A stretch of 64,000 nucleotides of DNA from Prado023 sp963798745 (GCA_963798745.1 CAWCUF010000003.1:558001-622000); one strand, 5' to 3'. Positions 1-10,130 are shown, counted from the first letter of the stretch. The notes: a model not told the origin generated them from the letters alone. A program made the numbers and translations.

Positions 1-558
1 GGCGCGCGGGGCACGATCGCCACTCTCGGCACGATCGTTCCAGTCGCGGCGCGGCGCTCGGTCATCACGAGCACGCCACTGGCCCTGGGCGCCCGCGGAC
101 CGGGACGCGCCGCCCTTCGACGAGCTGCCCTTCCACGAGCTGTCCTGGGAGCGAGGGCTCGACGTCCCACTGATGGGGGCGCCGGCGCGGGCCGACTTCG
201 AGGCCTTCCAGCCGCCCGCGGCGGCGCCCTTCGCGGGCGGCGTCGACTTGTGGTGCGGCCCGGATCGGGGCGCGCGTGAGGGAGGGGTATGGGCAACCAT
301 GGTGATTCCTGCTTCCAGTGACGTGTCGTCTTCAACGCGTCTGGATGACCGCCACAGGGCCAACGATGGAAACGTTGCTCAACGAAGCCGGCGAAGTGCC
401 GGACGCTCAGGGTACCTGCCCAGGTACCCTGAGCGCCAAACGCCGAACCGCCGGCAGTCACTGCCCGACGCGGCGGCCTAGCGGGTCGGGGCTGGTCCTG
501 CGTGGTCGATTCGGCCCGGGAGCCGCACCGGAATCGACCACGCAGACCCCGGTGCGGT
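1..558. other. No assignable gene at the left edge
   Basis: I see no coding region I can defend here. A forward reading frame is open from the window edge to about 481, but its second half (Ser/Arg-rich, no domain) does not look like protein. Its first part, around 110-260, could be the 3' end of a gene that starts outside the window. The only clear structure is the perfect inverted repeat at 404-435. Confidence 0.4.
404..435. repeat. Perfect 15-bp inverted repeat with 2-bp centre
   Basis: The arms are CGCTCAGGGTACCTG (404-418) and its exact reverse complement (421-435), separated by CC. As RNA it would form a long GC-rich stem with a short loop. No T-run follows on either strand, so it is not a classical intrinsic terminator. 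It lies 124 bp beyond the stop of the convergent gene at 559-1194. It could be a termination or attenuation hairpin, or a dimeric protein-binding site. Confidence 0.7.
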
Positions 559-1194
559 TCATGCGACGTCGATGTGGACGTGGTCCAGGTGGCGGTTGAT
601 CGGGTTGTCCGGGTCTGGGCCGCGGAAGCGGTAGTCGCGCCACCCCTGGATCGAGCGGCGGGCGGTCCAGATGTGATCCCGATAGATCACTGTCCGGATG
701 CCGAGCCGGTCGGCGTGGGCCACTGCCCAGTTCGCCAACCGCCACCCGTCGCGTGCCTGGGCGCGGGAATCGGCGGGCCGGAAGAAGAAGTCCACGGCGC
801 GGCCCTGGGAGTGCTCACCGTTGGGGTTGCGTCCGGGCAGCGGGTCCTGCAGCCCGAAACCGCCATCCGGGAGGTCGCCGAACTCCGCGCGCACCTCGTC
901 GCGCAGGACCTGCGCACGCGGGGTCAGGCCCAGCGGGCGTTCCTTGGGCTCTCCCGTCGGGCTCATCGCCGAGGTCCGACAGGAGACCGCCGGGCCAGCG
1001 GCCAGGGCACGACGCAGCTCGCGGCTCGGCTCGGCCAGCAGTGGGGTGATCTCCTCGGTTGATCCCTGAGCCAGGACGACGCCGGCCGGATCAGTCACCG
1101 TGCAGCCGGCTTGCCAGGGCAGGCCAGGGCCGCGGCCCACGGTCAGGACGACCATCGCCGCGACGATCACCACTGCCGGGACGATCAGGCGCAC
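559..1194 (-). CDS. Exported protein with a LAS/M15-like peptidase C-terminal domain
   Basis: The 211-residue protein starts with a hydrophobic segment (residues 3-19, VPAVVIVAAMVVLTV), a signal anchor or uncleaved signal peptide. The C-terminal 110 residues carry a zinc-peptidase-like pattern: HSQGRAVDF (H128, D135) and HLDHVH near the end (H202, D204, H205, H207). This is the H-x6-D...H-x-H layout of LAS/M15 peptidases and resembles C-terminal domains common in secreted actinobacterial proteins. A cell-wall role outside the membrane is inferred. The protein is short for an M15 carboxypeptidase and I cannot confirm activity. It stands alone, divergent from the RDD gene. Confidence 0.6.
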   Translation of the reverse strand: MRLIVPAVVIVAAMVVLTVGRGPGLPWQAGCTVTDPAGVVLAQGSTEEITPLLAEPSRELRRALAAGPAVSCRTSAMSPTGEPKERPLGLTPRAQVLRDEVRAEFGDLPDGGFGLQDPLPGRNPNGEHSQGRAVDFFFRPADSRAQARDGWRLANWAVAHADRLGIRTVIYRDHIWTARRSIQGWRDYRFRGPDPDNPINRHLDHVHIDVA

Positions 1195-1329
1195 CCGTCC
1201 ACGATAGGCGACCTGGGCACGGGCTGCCGGGCCGTTACCGGCGCCTGGGTCCCCGGGGTGGCCAGGCTCAGGCCGCTGCGGGCGTCGTCCCCGTAGGATG
1301 ACCGCCGTGCCGCAGAGGGAGCCCAGGGC

Positions 1330-1853
1330 GTGGCGCGGCCCAGATTCCTCGACGGCGGTCCCCTGGTGGCCCGGCGTGGGGTGCAGTTCGTTGTGGACCT
1401 GGTGATCAGCGCGCTGCTGTGCGCACTGCCGATGGCGGTGTTCCTGCTGCTGCCCAGCAACCCGGACGGGTCACTGGGCGCACTGCTCCTGGCCATCCCG
1501 CTGGCACTGGGCGTACTGGTGCTCGCCGTCGTGATCAGTTGGTGCTACTGGGCATGGCTGCCGGGGCGCCGCGGCGGCCGGACGCTGGCCATGGGCTGGC
1601 TGGGCCTGCGCGTCGAGACGACCGACGGGGGCGCTGCGGTGGCCAGCCAGCTCGCGCTGCGCTGGCTCGCGCTGGCCGTCGACGCAGCATTCCTCGGGGC
1701 GGTTGGGTTGGTCGCGATGCTCGCCTCGCCGCGCCAGCAGCGGCTCGGCGATTCCCTGGCCCACAGCATGGTGGTCCGCGGGCCCAGGCACGCGGGACCC
1801 AGCCACCGAGGCAACCACGCAACCGCCCCGGGCCGGGCAGCGCGACTACTTGA
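1330..1853 (+). CDS. RDD-family membrane protein, 3' end disrupted or lacking a stop
   Basis: From the GTG at 1330 the frame encodes an RDD domain: an N-terminal ARRGVQFVVDLVIS helix, a second helix around residues 49-77, the typical GRTLAMGWLGLRV stretch, a third helix (about 107-133) and the closing GDSLAHSMVVR. The domain ends near base 1785. After that the frame has no stop until 3342, which would mean reading antisense through the thioesterase and part of the channel gene. The end given (1853) is the first stop in a neighbouring frame, reached if one base is missing between about 1785 and 1850. It nearly coincides with the stop of the convergent thioesterase gene. RDD proteins are small membrane proteins of mostly unknown function; some act in ion transport. 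Confidence 0.55.
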
Positions 1854-2691
1854 TGATCGCCACCGTCTGGGTGTTCCAGCTGACGAGTTGACCCTCGCCG
1901 GTCCACAGTTCGCGCACCTCGACGGTGAAGCCGTCGCGGGCCGCCACGCTGCGACCACGGTGGTACAGCGGCTGGAGTCCGCCATCGACGGTACGGGGCA
2001 GTGCGTGCGGATCGCCGGGCAGGTCGAGGGTGAAGCCCACGGTCGCCGCCGGCCGTGGCCGGTCCAGCGCGACGATCACCGACACCCACCAGGCGTCGGC
2101 CAGGGCGGCGACCAGCGCGGCATCGGCCTGGCCCTGCGGTCCGCGCGGGCGGATCCAGCCCTCGGTCAGGTCGCTCGCAGCCCCGGAGTAGGGCAGTCCG
2201 AGGACGGGGCGGAACTCCAGGTGCGCGGTGAAGTCCGGGGCCAGCGGCGGACCGATCGGCACCACCGGGACACCCGCCGGGCCCTCGGCCAGGGCTGCTG
2301 GTGGCGTGACACTGAGCCAGGCCGGGCCGTCGGGCAGGTCCGACCCGCGCCGGGCCGCGCCGAGCACGACCACGCCGTGCGCCAGCAATCCGCCGTCGTC
2401 GTCCTGCAGGCGCACGGCCAGCGTGTTGGTCGACGAGCTGCGGCGAAGCTCCTCGACGGCCAGGTGCGCCCGGCCGACCAGGACCGGGGCGACCAGCTGG
2501 GCGCTGAGGCTGCGCACCGCCAGTTCGGGGCTCGGGTCGACCAGCAGGGCAGCCGCCGTCATCGCCCCGGTGGCCAGTCCGCCCCATGCCCCGCGGCCCT
2601 GCTGGAACCCGTCGGGGACCTCCAGCACGAAGCGGGCGGGGTCCTCGGTGGGCCGCGGTCGGATCAGCGCGGAGATGTCGCTGGCCTGCAT
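1846..2691 (-). CDS. Acyl-CoA thioesterase family protein (double hotdog)
   Basis: This 281-residue protein looks like the TesB-type or actinobacterial thioesterase family. The N-terminal hotdog has the GAWGGLATGAMTAA helix, and the second half ends with the SWNTQTVAII strand that closes this fold. It would hydrolyse fatty acyl-CoA thioesters in the cytoplasm; the substrate length is unknown. I start at ATG 2691 (MQASDIS). A TTG at 2703 is also possible, but its ribosome site would be too close. It lies 87 bp downstream of the channel gene on the same strand and converges with the RDD gene, with a few bases of possible 3' overlap. Confidence 0.75.
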   Translation of the reverse strand: MQASDISALIRPRPTEDPARFVLEVPDGFQQGRGAWGGLATGAMTAAALLVDPSPELAVRSLSAQLVAPVLVGRAHLAVEELRRSSSTNTLAVRLQDDDGGLLAHGVVVLGAARRGSDLPDGPAWLSVTPPAALAEGPAGVPVVPIGPPLAPDFTAHLEFRPVLGLPYSGAASDLTEGWIRPRGPQGQADAALVAALADAWWVSVIVALDRPRPAATVGFTLDLPGDPHALPRTVDGGLQPLYHRGRSVAARDGFTVEVRELWTGEGQLVSWNTQTVAIIK

Positions 2692-2778
2692 GGGCCCAGC
2701 CAACCACCCTGCGCGGGGGTGCGATGCCCGGGGTCTGGCGACCCGCCCGCGGCCCGGCTGGGCCGGTGGGCAGCCCGG

Positions 2779-4638
2779 TCAGTGCGCGGCGGGCACCGAA
2801 CGCTGGCGGCGCAGCAGGCGACGGCCCCACCACGAGGTGGCCACCGACTGCCCCGCCAGGACGTAGCTGAGCGAAGCGTCCTCGTACAGGGTGGCCTCCC
2901 AGGCACGCTGGGTGCCGCGCGCGCCGGCCATGAGCAACACGTCACCGACCGCCAACTCCTGATCGGCGTCGGGCACGAGCGTCCGGTGCGTCCCGCGCAC
3001 GTGCATGAGGGTCACCAGTCCCAGGCGCTCGTCACGGGCGAACGGGCTTGCCATCAGCGCCCCGATCGTGATCCGCTCCTGGGCCAGCCGCGTGCACAGG
3101 GCCGGCGCCTGGGCCGGGTCGATCCGAACCGGCCAGACCGTCGGCGAGGAGCGGCCCACCCGGCCGACGAGATCCGCACTCACCCGGGCCGCCCACGCCT
3201 CGGACTGCTCCTTGGCCGCCTGCAGGAACGCCCAGAGCACCGGGTTGGCCAGCCGCTCGAGCACCTCTCGGGCGACAACCTCGCTGGGCAGCAGCAGCAG
3301 GTCCAGTTCAAGGGCTGCGAAGACAGCTCCGTTGGCCGGTGACTCCTGCCGGGCGATCACCACGATGCCCGGTTTGGCCCGGCGCGCCGCATCCACGTAG
3401 GAGACCGTGGCGGTGTCCCGGTCGGCGGCGATCACCACGCCGACCGCGCGGGCGGCCAGGGCAGCGAACTCCGGGGACTGCGCGGCGAAACCGGTCGCGG
3501 CCTGCTGCCCCGCGCGCTCGTCGCTACCGGCCCGCAGCCACGGGCCGGGGTCGACCACCGTCACCGGGACGTCCACCGCCTTCAGGTCGGCCACCACCTC
3601 GGCGATCACCGCGTGTGAGCCGACGACCACCCACTCCCCCGGCTGCGGTGGCTCTGGGCGCGGTGGCAGGGGTGCACCCGGGGGCAGGATCAGCCAGTCG
3701 ACCAGTTGCGACAGGCTGGGTGTGCGCAGCGCGATCCGTAGCCGATCGCCGAACGCGTCATAGGGGTTGACCACGGTCGGCGCGCCGAACGCGGCCATCC
3801 GGGCGACTGTCACCGAGGAGTCCGCGCGCGCCACCACCGGCAGGCCCGGACGGATCAGGTGGACAGCCTGGACCACGGCGAGGTTGGTCTCGTCATCGTC
3901 GGTCAGGGCGAGCACGCCCGCGCACCGCGGGTTGGTCAGGCCCGCGAGGACGAGGGTCTGCGGGGCGCGTGGGTTGGCGCACAGGGCAGGCACATCGGCG
4001 CGCATCGCCGCCACCGCCAACGCGTCGAGGCGGTCCTGCGCCCGGTCGACGACCACCAGCCGCCGCCCGCGGGCGTCCAAGGATCTGGCCACCAGCTCGC
4101 CGGCCTGGGCGTAGCCCACGAGAGCCAGGAAGGGCACCGGGATCCGTGCGACCTGGCGGGAGAACCGCTGGGTCTCCAGGGCCTTGCGGAACCCGCGGTC
4201 CTGCAGCAGCGCCAACAGCGTGCCGATCGCGTAGGCCCAGCCGATGACGGCCAGGTAGATCGAGAAGGTGACCCACATCCGTTGGTCGACGGTCAGCTCG
4301 TAGGGGAGCTCACCGAATCCGATGGTCGTGGCGGTGTAGCTCATGAAGTAGAACGCCTCGAAGAACGACATCGGCTCGGTGCCGCCCTCGGGCTGCTGGC
4401 CCGGGATCAGGGTCAACCCGAGGACGGCGATCGAGAACACCGCGATGAGCACGATCAGCGGTGCGCGCATCCGGCGCAGCACCAGGAAGATCGCGGCCGT
4501 CGAGGGCTCCGCCGCAGCCGCCGGATCAGCGTGGGCGGCCCGTGGGCTCGGCTCCGGGTCCGCGTCGTCAACGGGCGACTCGCGCTCAGCAGCCCGGTCG
4601 ACGAGCACGTGCCAGAAGGCCAGCAGCGGGTTGCCCAT
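2779..4638 (-). CDS. Potassium channel with two RCK/TrkA-type regulatory domains
   Basis: The 619-residue protein has a cytoplasmic N-terminus, a first helix (about 60-78), a pore loop with selectivity filter TTIGFGE (104-110) and a second helix (about 121-145), which is the two-TM K+ channel plan. Two Rossmann-like RCK regions with TrkA-C tails follow. The first dinucleotide motif is GYAQAG (about 175-180), where the second glycine of GxGxxG is Ala, so ligand binding may differ from NAD-gated relatives. The DUF6394 gene lies 6 bp upstream on the same strand, and the two are probably co-transcribed. It likely conducts K+ across the plasma membrane under ligand control. Confidence 0.85.
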   Translation of the reverse strand: MGNPLLAFWHVLVDRAAERESPVDDADPEPSPRAAHADPAAAAEPSTAAIFLVLRRMRAPLIVLIAVFSIAVLGLTLIPGQQPEGGTEPMSFFEAFYFMSYTATTIGFGELPYELTVDQRMWVTFSIYLAVIGWAYAIGTLLALLQDRGFRKALETQRFSRQVARIPVPFLALVGYAQAGELVARSLDARGRRLVVVDRAQDRLDALAVAAMRADVPALCANPRAPQTLVLAGLTNPRCAGVLALTDDDETNLAVVQAVHLIRPGLPVVARADSSVTVARMAAFGAPTVVNPYDAFGDRLRIALRTPSLSQLVDWLILPPGAPLPPRPEPPQPGEWVVVGSHAVIAEVVADLKAVDVPVTVVDPGPWLRAGSDERAGQQAATGFAAQSPEFAALAARAVGVVIAADRDTATVSYVDAARRAKPGIVVIARQESPANGAVFAALELDLLLLPSEVVAREVLERLANPVLWAFLQAAKEQSEAWAARVSADLVGRVGRSSPTVWPVRIDPAQAPALCTRLAQERITIGALMASPFARDERLGLVTLMHVRGTHRTLVPDADQELAVGDVLLMAGARGTQRAWEATLYEDASLSYVLAGQSVATSWWGRRLLRRQRSVPAAH

Positions 4639-4644
4639 GACCGG

Positions 4645-5028
4645 CTACCTGCGCGAGAACTGCAGCGTCTCGGCGATCAACAGGATGACCGAGACGATGT
4701 TCGCCAGCAGCGCGCCCGCGGCCAGCGACACGACGCTGGCCATCGCCGACCCGGTCATGCCACCGGCTGCCTGGCTGGCCACCACCCAGTAGACCCCAGC
4801 CGCGACCAGTTGCAGGTCGGCCACCAGTGAGGTCGCCAGGTGGACAGCGCCCAGTTGGGTCCGGTCGCCGAACTTCAGCACCGTGGCGATCAGGTTCACC
4901 ACGATGGCGGCGAACAACTCGTAGGAGTTGTGCACCGACGGGTCGGAGATGTCTCCGATGACGAAGCCGAAGTTCAAGGTGGCTGCCAGCAGGACGAAGA
5001 AGCCGAAGATCACCTTCTCCAGGTTCAT
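4645..5028 (-). CDS. DUF6394 small membrane protein paired with the K+ channel
   Basis: This 127-residue protein opens with a hydrophobic helix (FGFFVLLAATLNFGFVIG) and has three further membrane segments. The YELFAAIVVNLIATVLKFGD and VHLATSLVADLQL regions match what I know of DUF6394. Members of that family sit next to ion-channel/TrkA genes, as here with a 6-bp gap, so an accessory role for the channel is reasonable. A GGGGAGGTGGGCC ribosome site precedes ATG 5028. The function is not experimentally known to me. Confidence 0.75.
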   Translation of the reverse strand: MNLEKVIFGFFVLLAATLNFGFVIGDISDPSVHNSYELFAAIVVNLIATVLKFGDRTQLGAVHLATSLVADLQLVAAGVYWVVASQAAGGMTGSAMASVVSLAAGALLANIVSVILLIAETLQFSRR

Positions 5029-5133
5029 GGCCCACCTCCCCGATCAGGCTAGTACCACGGCGGTGGGCATCACGCGCCCAGCAGGCGCCCGGTCTGCCCG
5101 ATTCGCCCCTCCCCGGTCCCGCGGGTGCGACGG

Positions 5134-5883
5134 TCACGGTTGGGGTGGTTCGCGTAGGTCGATCCGGACGGACAGCACCCGGTCGGGCACCCCAGCCAGC
5201 ACGGAGGCGTCGGGGGTGCCGATGCCCAGGTGGGCGCCGATCGGCAGGCGGCGCAACCGGGGATCGGCCAGGCGCAGCACGTCGGCCAGCAGCGGCCGGT
5301 CCCCGCCGGTCACCAGGAACGCCACCTCGGGTCGGGTGGCGATGATGCGGTCCGCGGTCGCCGCCACGGCTGCGGCGACCTCATCGGCCTGGTTGGCGCG
5401 TCGCCGCGCGTAGCGCTGCTGGGACCACCCGCCGGCCGCGGTTCGGCCGTGGATGTGCCGGCGCCCGACCTTCGCCTCGAGGCGATCGGGGCCGGCGAAG
5501 CAGGCCACTGCATAGCCGGCGCGCCGCACGAGCAGCACTCCGAAGCAGGGGCGCTGAGCTGGAAGCTCGTCCAGGGCGAATCCGAGCACCCGCTCGCCGG
5601 GCTCCGGGCGCTCCTGCCCTGCGGGCCGCATTCCGGGATCGGGCGCTGATCCCGAACTGGGTTGCTGGTCGGCAACCGTCATGTGCGACCTGGTTCCCGG
5701 CAGCCATGGGGGCGCGTGCAGGAACGCCTCGTTGCCGTCGGCGGTCGCCAGCGACCAGCCCGGCGGCTCGAGGCAGGACTGCACCGCGACATCGCCGTGC
5801 CTGGCTGCGAACCCCTCGAGCCAACGGGTCAACCGCCGCACGGGGACGCTCAGCGACTTCGCCGAGAGCTGGGGATCAGCCAC
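5134..5883 (-). CDS. acVLRF1 family peptidyl-tRNA hydrolase (Vms1/ANKZF1-like)
   Basis: The 249-residue protein carries the diagnostic motif GGWSQQRYARRR at 151-162, which matches the GxGGxSQ-R-F/Y motif of the eRF1-like Vms1/ANKZF1/VLRF1 release factors. The Gln residues there are the catalytic candidates. Actinobacteria have a stand-alone version (acVLRF1) inferred to release stalled nascent chains from peptidyl-tRNA on split 50S subunits. The last part (TGGDRPLLADVLRLADPRL) fits the end of that domain. Its start overlaps the TetR gene by 8 bp, making it the last gene of the fad operon. That location suggests co-transcription with lipid genes rather than with ribosome-rescue genes. Confidence 0.8.
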   Translation of the reverse strand: MADPQLSAKSLSVPVRRLTRWLEGFAARHGDVAVQSCLEPPGWSLATADGNEAFLHAPPWLPGTRSHMTVADQQPSSGSAPDPGMRPAGQERPEPGERVLGFALDELPAQRPCFGVLLVRRAGYAVACFAGPDRLEAKVGRRHIHGRTAAGGWSQQRYARRRANQADEVAAAVAATADRIIATRPEVAFLVTGGDRPLLADVLRLADPRLRRLPIGAHLGIGTPDASVLAGVPDRVLSVRIDLREPPQP

Positions 5884-6595
5884 TGGCCGCCGCGCCGCCA
5901 GTGCCTGCGCTGCCCTTTCCTGGGCTGCCTGCCGCCGGCCTGTGGGAACGAACGGCAGCCGGGCCGGGCCCGCAACCCAGCTCGCGGGCGCGTTCGAGGT
6001 CCGAGCGCAGCCCCGCCACGAGGAGGTCGACGACCACCTCCTGGCGCACCGATGAGGTGGTGGCCGCCAGCGCGACCTCCTCCAGGGACCCCAACCAACC
6101 GCGCACGGCCAGTTGGGTCACGTCGTCGCGCAGGGGCCATTCGGCGGCCTCCAACCAGCGCAGCACGTGCTGGGTGCGCACCTGGTCGAGCACGGCCAGC
6201 ACCTGCGGATCACCGCCGGAGGCACCTCGGACCAGGGCCACGTAGGCTCCGCGCTTGCGTGTGACGAACTTCAGGAACGCAGTGACCATCGCGCGCAACC
6301 GCGCGTCGACATCGGTGCCGGGCTGCCGGGGCACGGCCTGCATGAGCCGCTCGCCCGCGCTGGACACGACCGCGGCGAAGTAGTCGCCCTTGGAGGGGAA
6401 GTAGTGGAACACCAGGGTCCGCGAGACGCCCGCCGCGGCGGCCACCTCGTCGAGGGCCATCTCATGGATCGGCCGGGTCCCCAGCAGGTCCAGACCGATG
6501 TCGACCAACTGTTGGCGCCGGTCGGAGGCCGACATGCGCGGTGGCCCCGGGACTGCCCCGACCGGGGCGGCTCCGGGGCCACCGCTGCGACTCAC
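5876..6595 (-). CDS. TetR/AcrR family transcriptional regulator
   Basis: An N-terminal helix-turn-helix (MALDEVAAAAGVSRTLVFHY, about 46-65) is followed by an alpha-helical ligand domain, typical of TetR repressors. The GTG at 6595 overlaps the fadB-like stop (GTGA), which suggests translational coupling. An internal ATG at 6535 (MSASDRR) would remove a 20-residue Pro/Gly leader and is an equally possible start. Placed in the fadA-fadB operon, it probably senses fatty acyl-CoA or a related ligand and represses the operon. The TACCGGCCGGTA palindrome at 10100-10111 upstream of fadA is the obvious candidate operator; this is inference. Confidence 0.85.
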   Translation of the reverse strand: MSRSGGPGAAPVGAVPGPPRMSASDRRQQLVDIGLDLLGTRPIHEMALDEVAAAAGVSRTLVFHYFPSKGDYFAAVVSSAGERLMQAVPRQPGTDVDARLRAMVTAFLKFVTRKRGAYVALVRGASGGDPQVLAVLDQVRTQHVLRWLEAAEWPLRDDVTQLAVRGWLGSLEEVALAATTSSVRQEVVVDLLVAGLRSDLERARELGCGPGPAAVRSHRPAAGSPGKGSAGTGGAAASG

Positions 6596-8760
6596 TTGTA
6601 GCTGCCGCCAGCCTCGGCCAGGGCCACCAGCGACGCCGGCGGGGTGAACCGCTCGCCGTAGGTGGCGGCCAACTCGCGGGCTCGCGCGACGAAGGCCGCG
6701 GGGCCCACGCCGTCGTAGGTGTTCACGTACTGCAGCACGCCACCGGTCCAGGCCGGGAAGCCGATGCCGAAGATCGAGCCGATGTTGGCATCGGCCACGG
6801 TCCGCAGGACGTTCTCATCCAGGCACTTGATGCTCTCGATCACCTCGATGAACAGCATCCGGTCCTGCAGGTCGGCCATCGGGATCTCGTGGTTGTCGCC
6901 ACCGAACGAGTCCTTGAGCCCACTCCACAGACCCTGCTTCTTGCCCGCGGCGTACTCGTAGAAGCCGGCACCAGCCGCCCGGCCGCCACGCTCGTGCTCG
7001 GTGACCATCTTCTCGATGACCGCATAGCCCGGGTGCGCCTCGAAGGCCACTCCCTCGGCCTGTGCTGCCGCCGCGGCCTCGGTCTTGATCTTCAGACCGA
7101 GGGTGAGGCTGACCTCGTCGGTGAGGGCCAGCGGGCCGACCGGGTAGCCCGACTGCAGGGCTGCCTGCTCGACACTGTTGGCCGGGACGCCCTCGCCGAT
7201 CAGCGACGCAGCCTCCGCGACGACCGTCCCGATGACGCGGCTGGTGAAGAAGCCGCGGCTGTCGTTGACCACGATCGGCAGCTTGCGGATCTGCACCGCG
7301 ACGTCGATGGCCTTGGCCAGCGTCTCATCCGAGGTCTTCTTGCCGACCACGATCTCCAGCAGCTTCATCTTGTCGACCGGCGAGAAGAAGTGCAGGCCGA
7401 TGAAGTCCTCGGGCCGATCCACTCCCCCAGCCAGGCCGGTGACCGGCAGGGACGAGGTGTTGGAGCCCAGCAGCGCGTCCTCGGTCAGCAGCGGGACGAC
7501 CTCGGCGTACACCGACTTCTTCAGGTTGGGGTCCTCGAACACCGCCTCGATCATGAGGTCGGCGCCCTTGGCGTCGGCCATGGTCTCGGTCGGGGTGATC
7601 CGGGCCAGGATCTCGTCGCGCGCCTCTGCGGTCATCTTCCCGCGGGTCACGGCCTTGTCGAGGATGCCCTGCGAGTAGGCCTTGCCCTTCTCAGCCGCTG
7701 CGAGGTTCATGTCCTTGAGGACGACCTCCATGCCGGCCCGGGCGCACTCGTAGGCGATGCCCGCGCCCATCATCCCGGCGCCGAGCACCACGACCTTCTG
7801 CGCCGTGTACTTGGGCACGTCCTTGGGCCGGTCGCCGCCCTTGCTGATGTGCTGAAGGTCGAAGAAGAAAGCCTGGATCATGTTCTTGCTGACCGGGCCG
7901 ATGGCCAGGTTGACGAAGTACTGCGTCTCGACCTTCTCCGCGGTGGCGAAGTCGACCTGGGCACCCTCCACGGCTGCGGCCATGATGTGGTGCGGGGCCG
8001 GCATCGGGGCACCCTTGAGCGTTTTGCGCAGGTTGGCCGGGAACGCCGGCAGGTTGGCCGCGAACGCCGGGGTCATGGGGGTGCCGCCGGGGATCTTGTA
8101 GCCCTTGACATCCCACGGCTGGACGGCCTCGAGGTTGGACAGTGCCCAGGTCTTGGCGCTGTGCAGCAACTCCTCGGGAGTGCTGACGAGCTCGTCGATC
8201 ACACCGGCAGCCAGCGCGTCCTTGGGCTTGCGCAACTGTCCCTGCAGCAGGTGGTTCATGAGCGCGGTCTGGATGCCGAACATCCGGACGGTGCGCACCA
8301 CGCCGCCGCCACCGGGCAGCAGTCCGAGGGTCACCTCGGGCAGGCCGATCTGCGAGCCCTTGACGTCCAGGGCGATGCGGTGGTGGCAGGCCAGCGCGAT
8401 CTCCAGCCCGCCGCCCAGGGCGGACCCATTGATCGCGGCCACGACGGGTCGGCCGAGGGTCTCCAGGCGGCGCATCAGGGCCTTCATCGTGGTGACCTGG
8501 TCGGTGACCGCCTGGGCGTCGGCCGGGGTGGCCTGGCTCAGGTCGTGCAGGTCGCCGCCGGCGAAGAAGGTCTTCTTCCCCGAGGTGAGCACGACGCCGT
8601 TGACCTTCTCCTTCTCGGCCTCGAGGCGATCCATCGTGCTCGCCAGTGAGGAGACGAACAGGGCGTTCATGGTGTTGGCGCCCTGGTTCGGGTCGTCCAT
8701 CGTCAGGGTGACGATTCCGGCCTCGTCCATCTCCCAGCCGAACATGTTGATCTCAGTCAT
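6592..8760 (-). CDS. fadB: FadB/FadJ-like trifunctional beta-oxidation protein (enoyl-CoA hydratase / 3-hydroxyacyl-CoA dehydrogenase)
   Basis: The 722-residue protein has an N-terminal crotonase domain (1-~190) with the oxyanion glycines (GSALGGGLE) and both catalytic glutamates (E120, E142). An NAD-binding 3-hydroxyacyl-CoA dehydrogenase domain follows, starting at GAGMMG (327-332) with the HFFSPV catalytic His region, then the C-terminal dimerisation repeats. It hydrates enoyl-CoA and oxidises the 3-hydroxyacyl-CoA for the thiolase encoded 29 bp upstream. ATG 8760 (MTEINMF) is chosen over longer in-frame starts because AAGGAAGG precedes it. Together with the thiolase it forms the classical FadBA pair. 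Confidence 0.95.
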   Translation of the reverse strand: MTEINMFGWEMDEAGIVTLTMDDPNQGANTMNALFVSSLASTMDRLEAEKEKVNGVVLTSGKKTFFAGGDLHDLSQATPADAQAVTDQVTTMKALMRRLETLGRPVVAAINGSALGGGLEIALACHHRIALDVKGSQIGLPEVTLGLLPGGGGVVRTVRMFGIQTALMNHLLQGQLRKPKDALAAGVIDELVSTPEELLHSAKTWALSNLEAVQPWDVKGYKIPGGTPMTPAFAANLPAFPANLRKTLKGAPMPAPHHIMAAAVEGAQVDFATAEKVETQYFVNLAIGPVSKNMIQAFFFDLQHISKGGDRPKDVPKYTAQKVVVLGAGMMGAGIAYECARAGMEVVLKDMNLAAAEKGKAYSQGILDKAVTRGKMTAEARDEILARITPTETMADAKGADLMIEAVFEDPNLKKSVYAEVVPLLTEDALLGSNTSSLPVTGLAGGVDRPEDFIGLHFFSPVDKMKLLEIVVGKKTSDETLAKAIDVAVQIRKLPIVVNDSRGFFTSRVIGTVVAEAASLIGEGVPANSVEQAALQSGYPVGPLALTDEVSLTLGLKIKTEAAAAAQAEGVAFEAHPGYAVIEKMVTEHERGGRAAGAGFYEYAAGKKQGLWSGLKDSFGGDNHEIPMADLQDRMLFIEVIESIKCLDENVLRTVADANIGSIFGIGFPAWTGGVLQYVNTYDGVGPAAFVARARELAATYGERFTPPASLVALAEAGGSYK

Positions 8761-8789
8761 CTGTGTTGCCTTCCTTGTCCGGTCGGGTC

Positions 8790-10004
<1,215 letters not shown>

Positions 10005-10099
10005 GCCTGCATCTCTCCTGCCTGCTGTCGTGGTGATGCCCGTTCCGATCGCCCACAGGATCGCGGGTTCGGCTTGTTGAGCAAGTGTCAACACACTAC

Positions 10100-10111
10100 T
10101 ACCGGCCGGTA
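10100..10111. promoter_or_regulatory. Putative TetR-type operator upstream of fadA
   Basis: TACCGGCCGGTA is a perfect 12-bp palindrome about 96 bp upstream of the fadA GTG. Two TTGACA hexamers reading towards fadA flank it (10118-10123 and 10086-10091), so it sits inside the promoter region, where a repressor would block transcription. The TetR gene in the same operon is the natural candidate. I see no second copy of this palindrome in the window. Confidence 0.5.
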
Positions 10112-10130
10112 ACTTGTTGTCAAGGGGGGT

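Noticed and set aside
173..481. Forward gene of about 100 residues near the left edge
   Set aside because: The second half is non-protein-like and crosses the inverted repeat; no domain or ribosome site supports it.
1854..3342. Forward coding extension of the RDD gene
   Set aside because: It is the antisense of a clear thioesterase gene and part of a K+ channel gene and has no recognisable domain.
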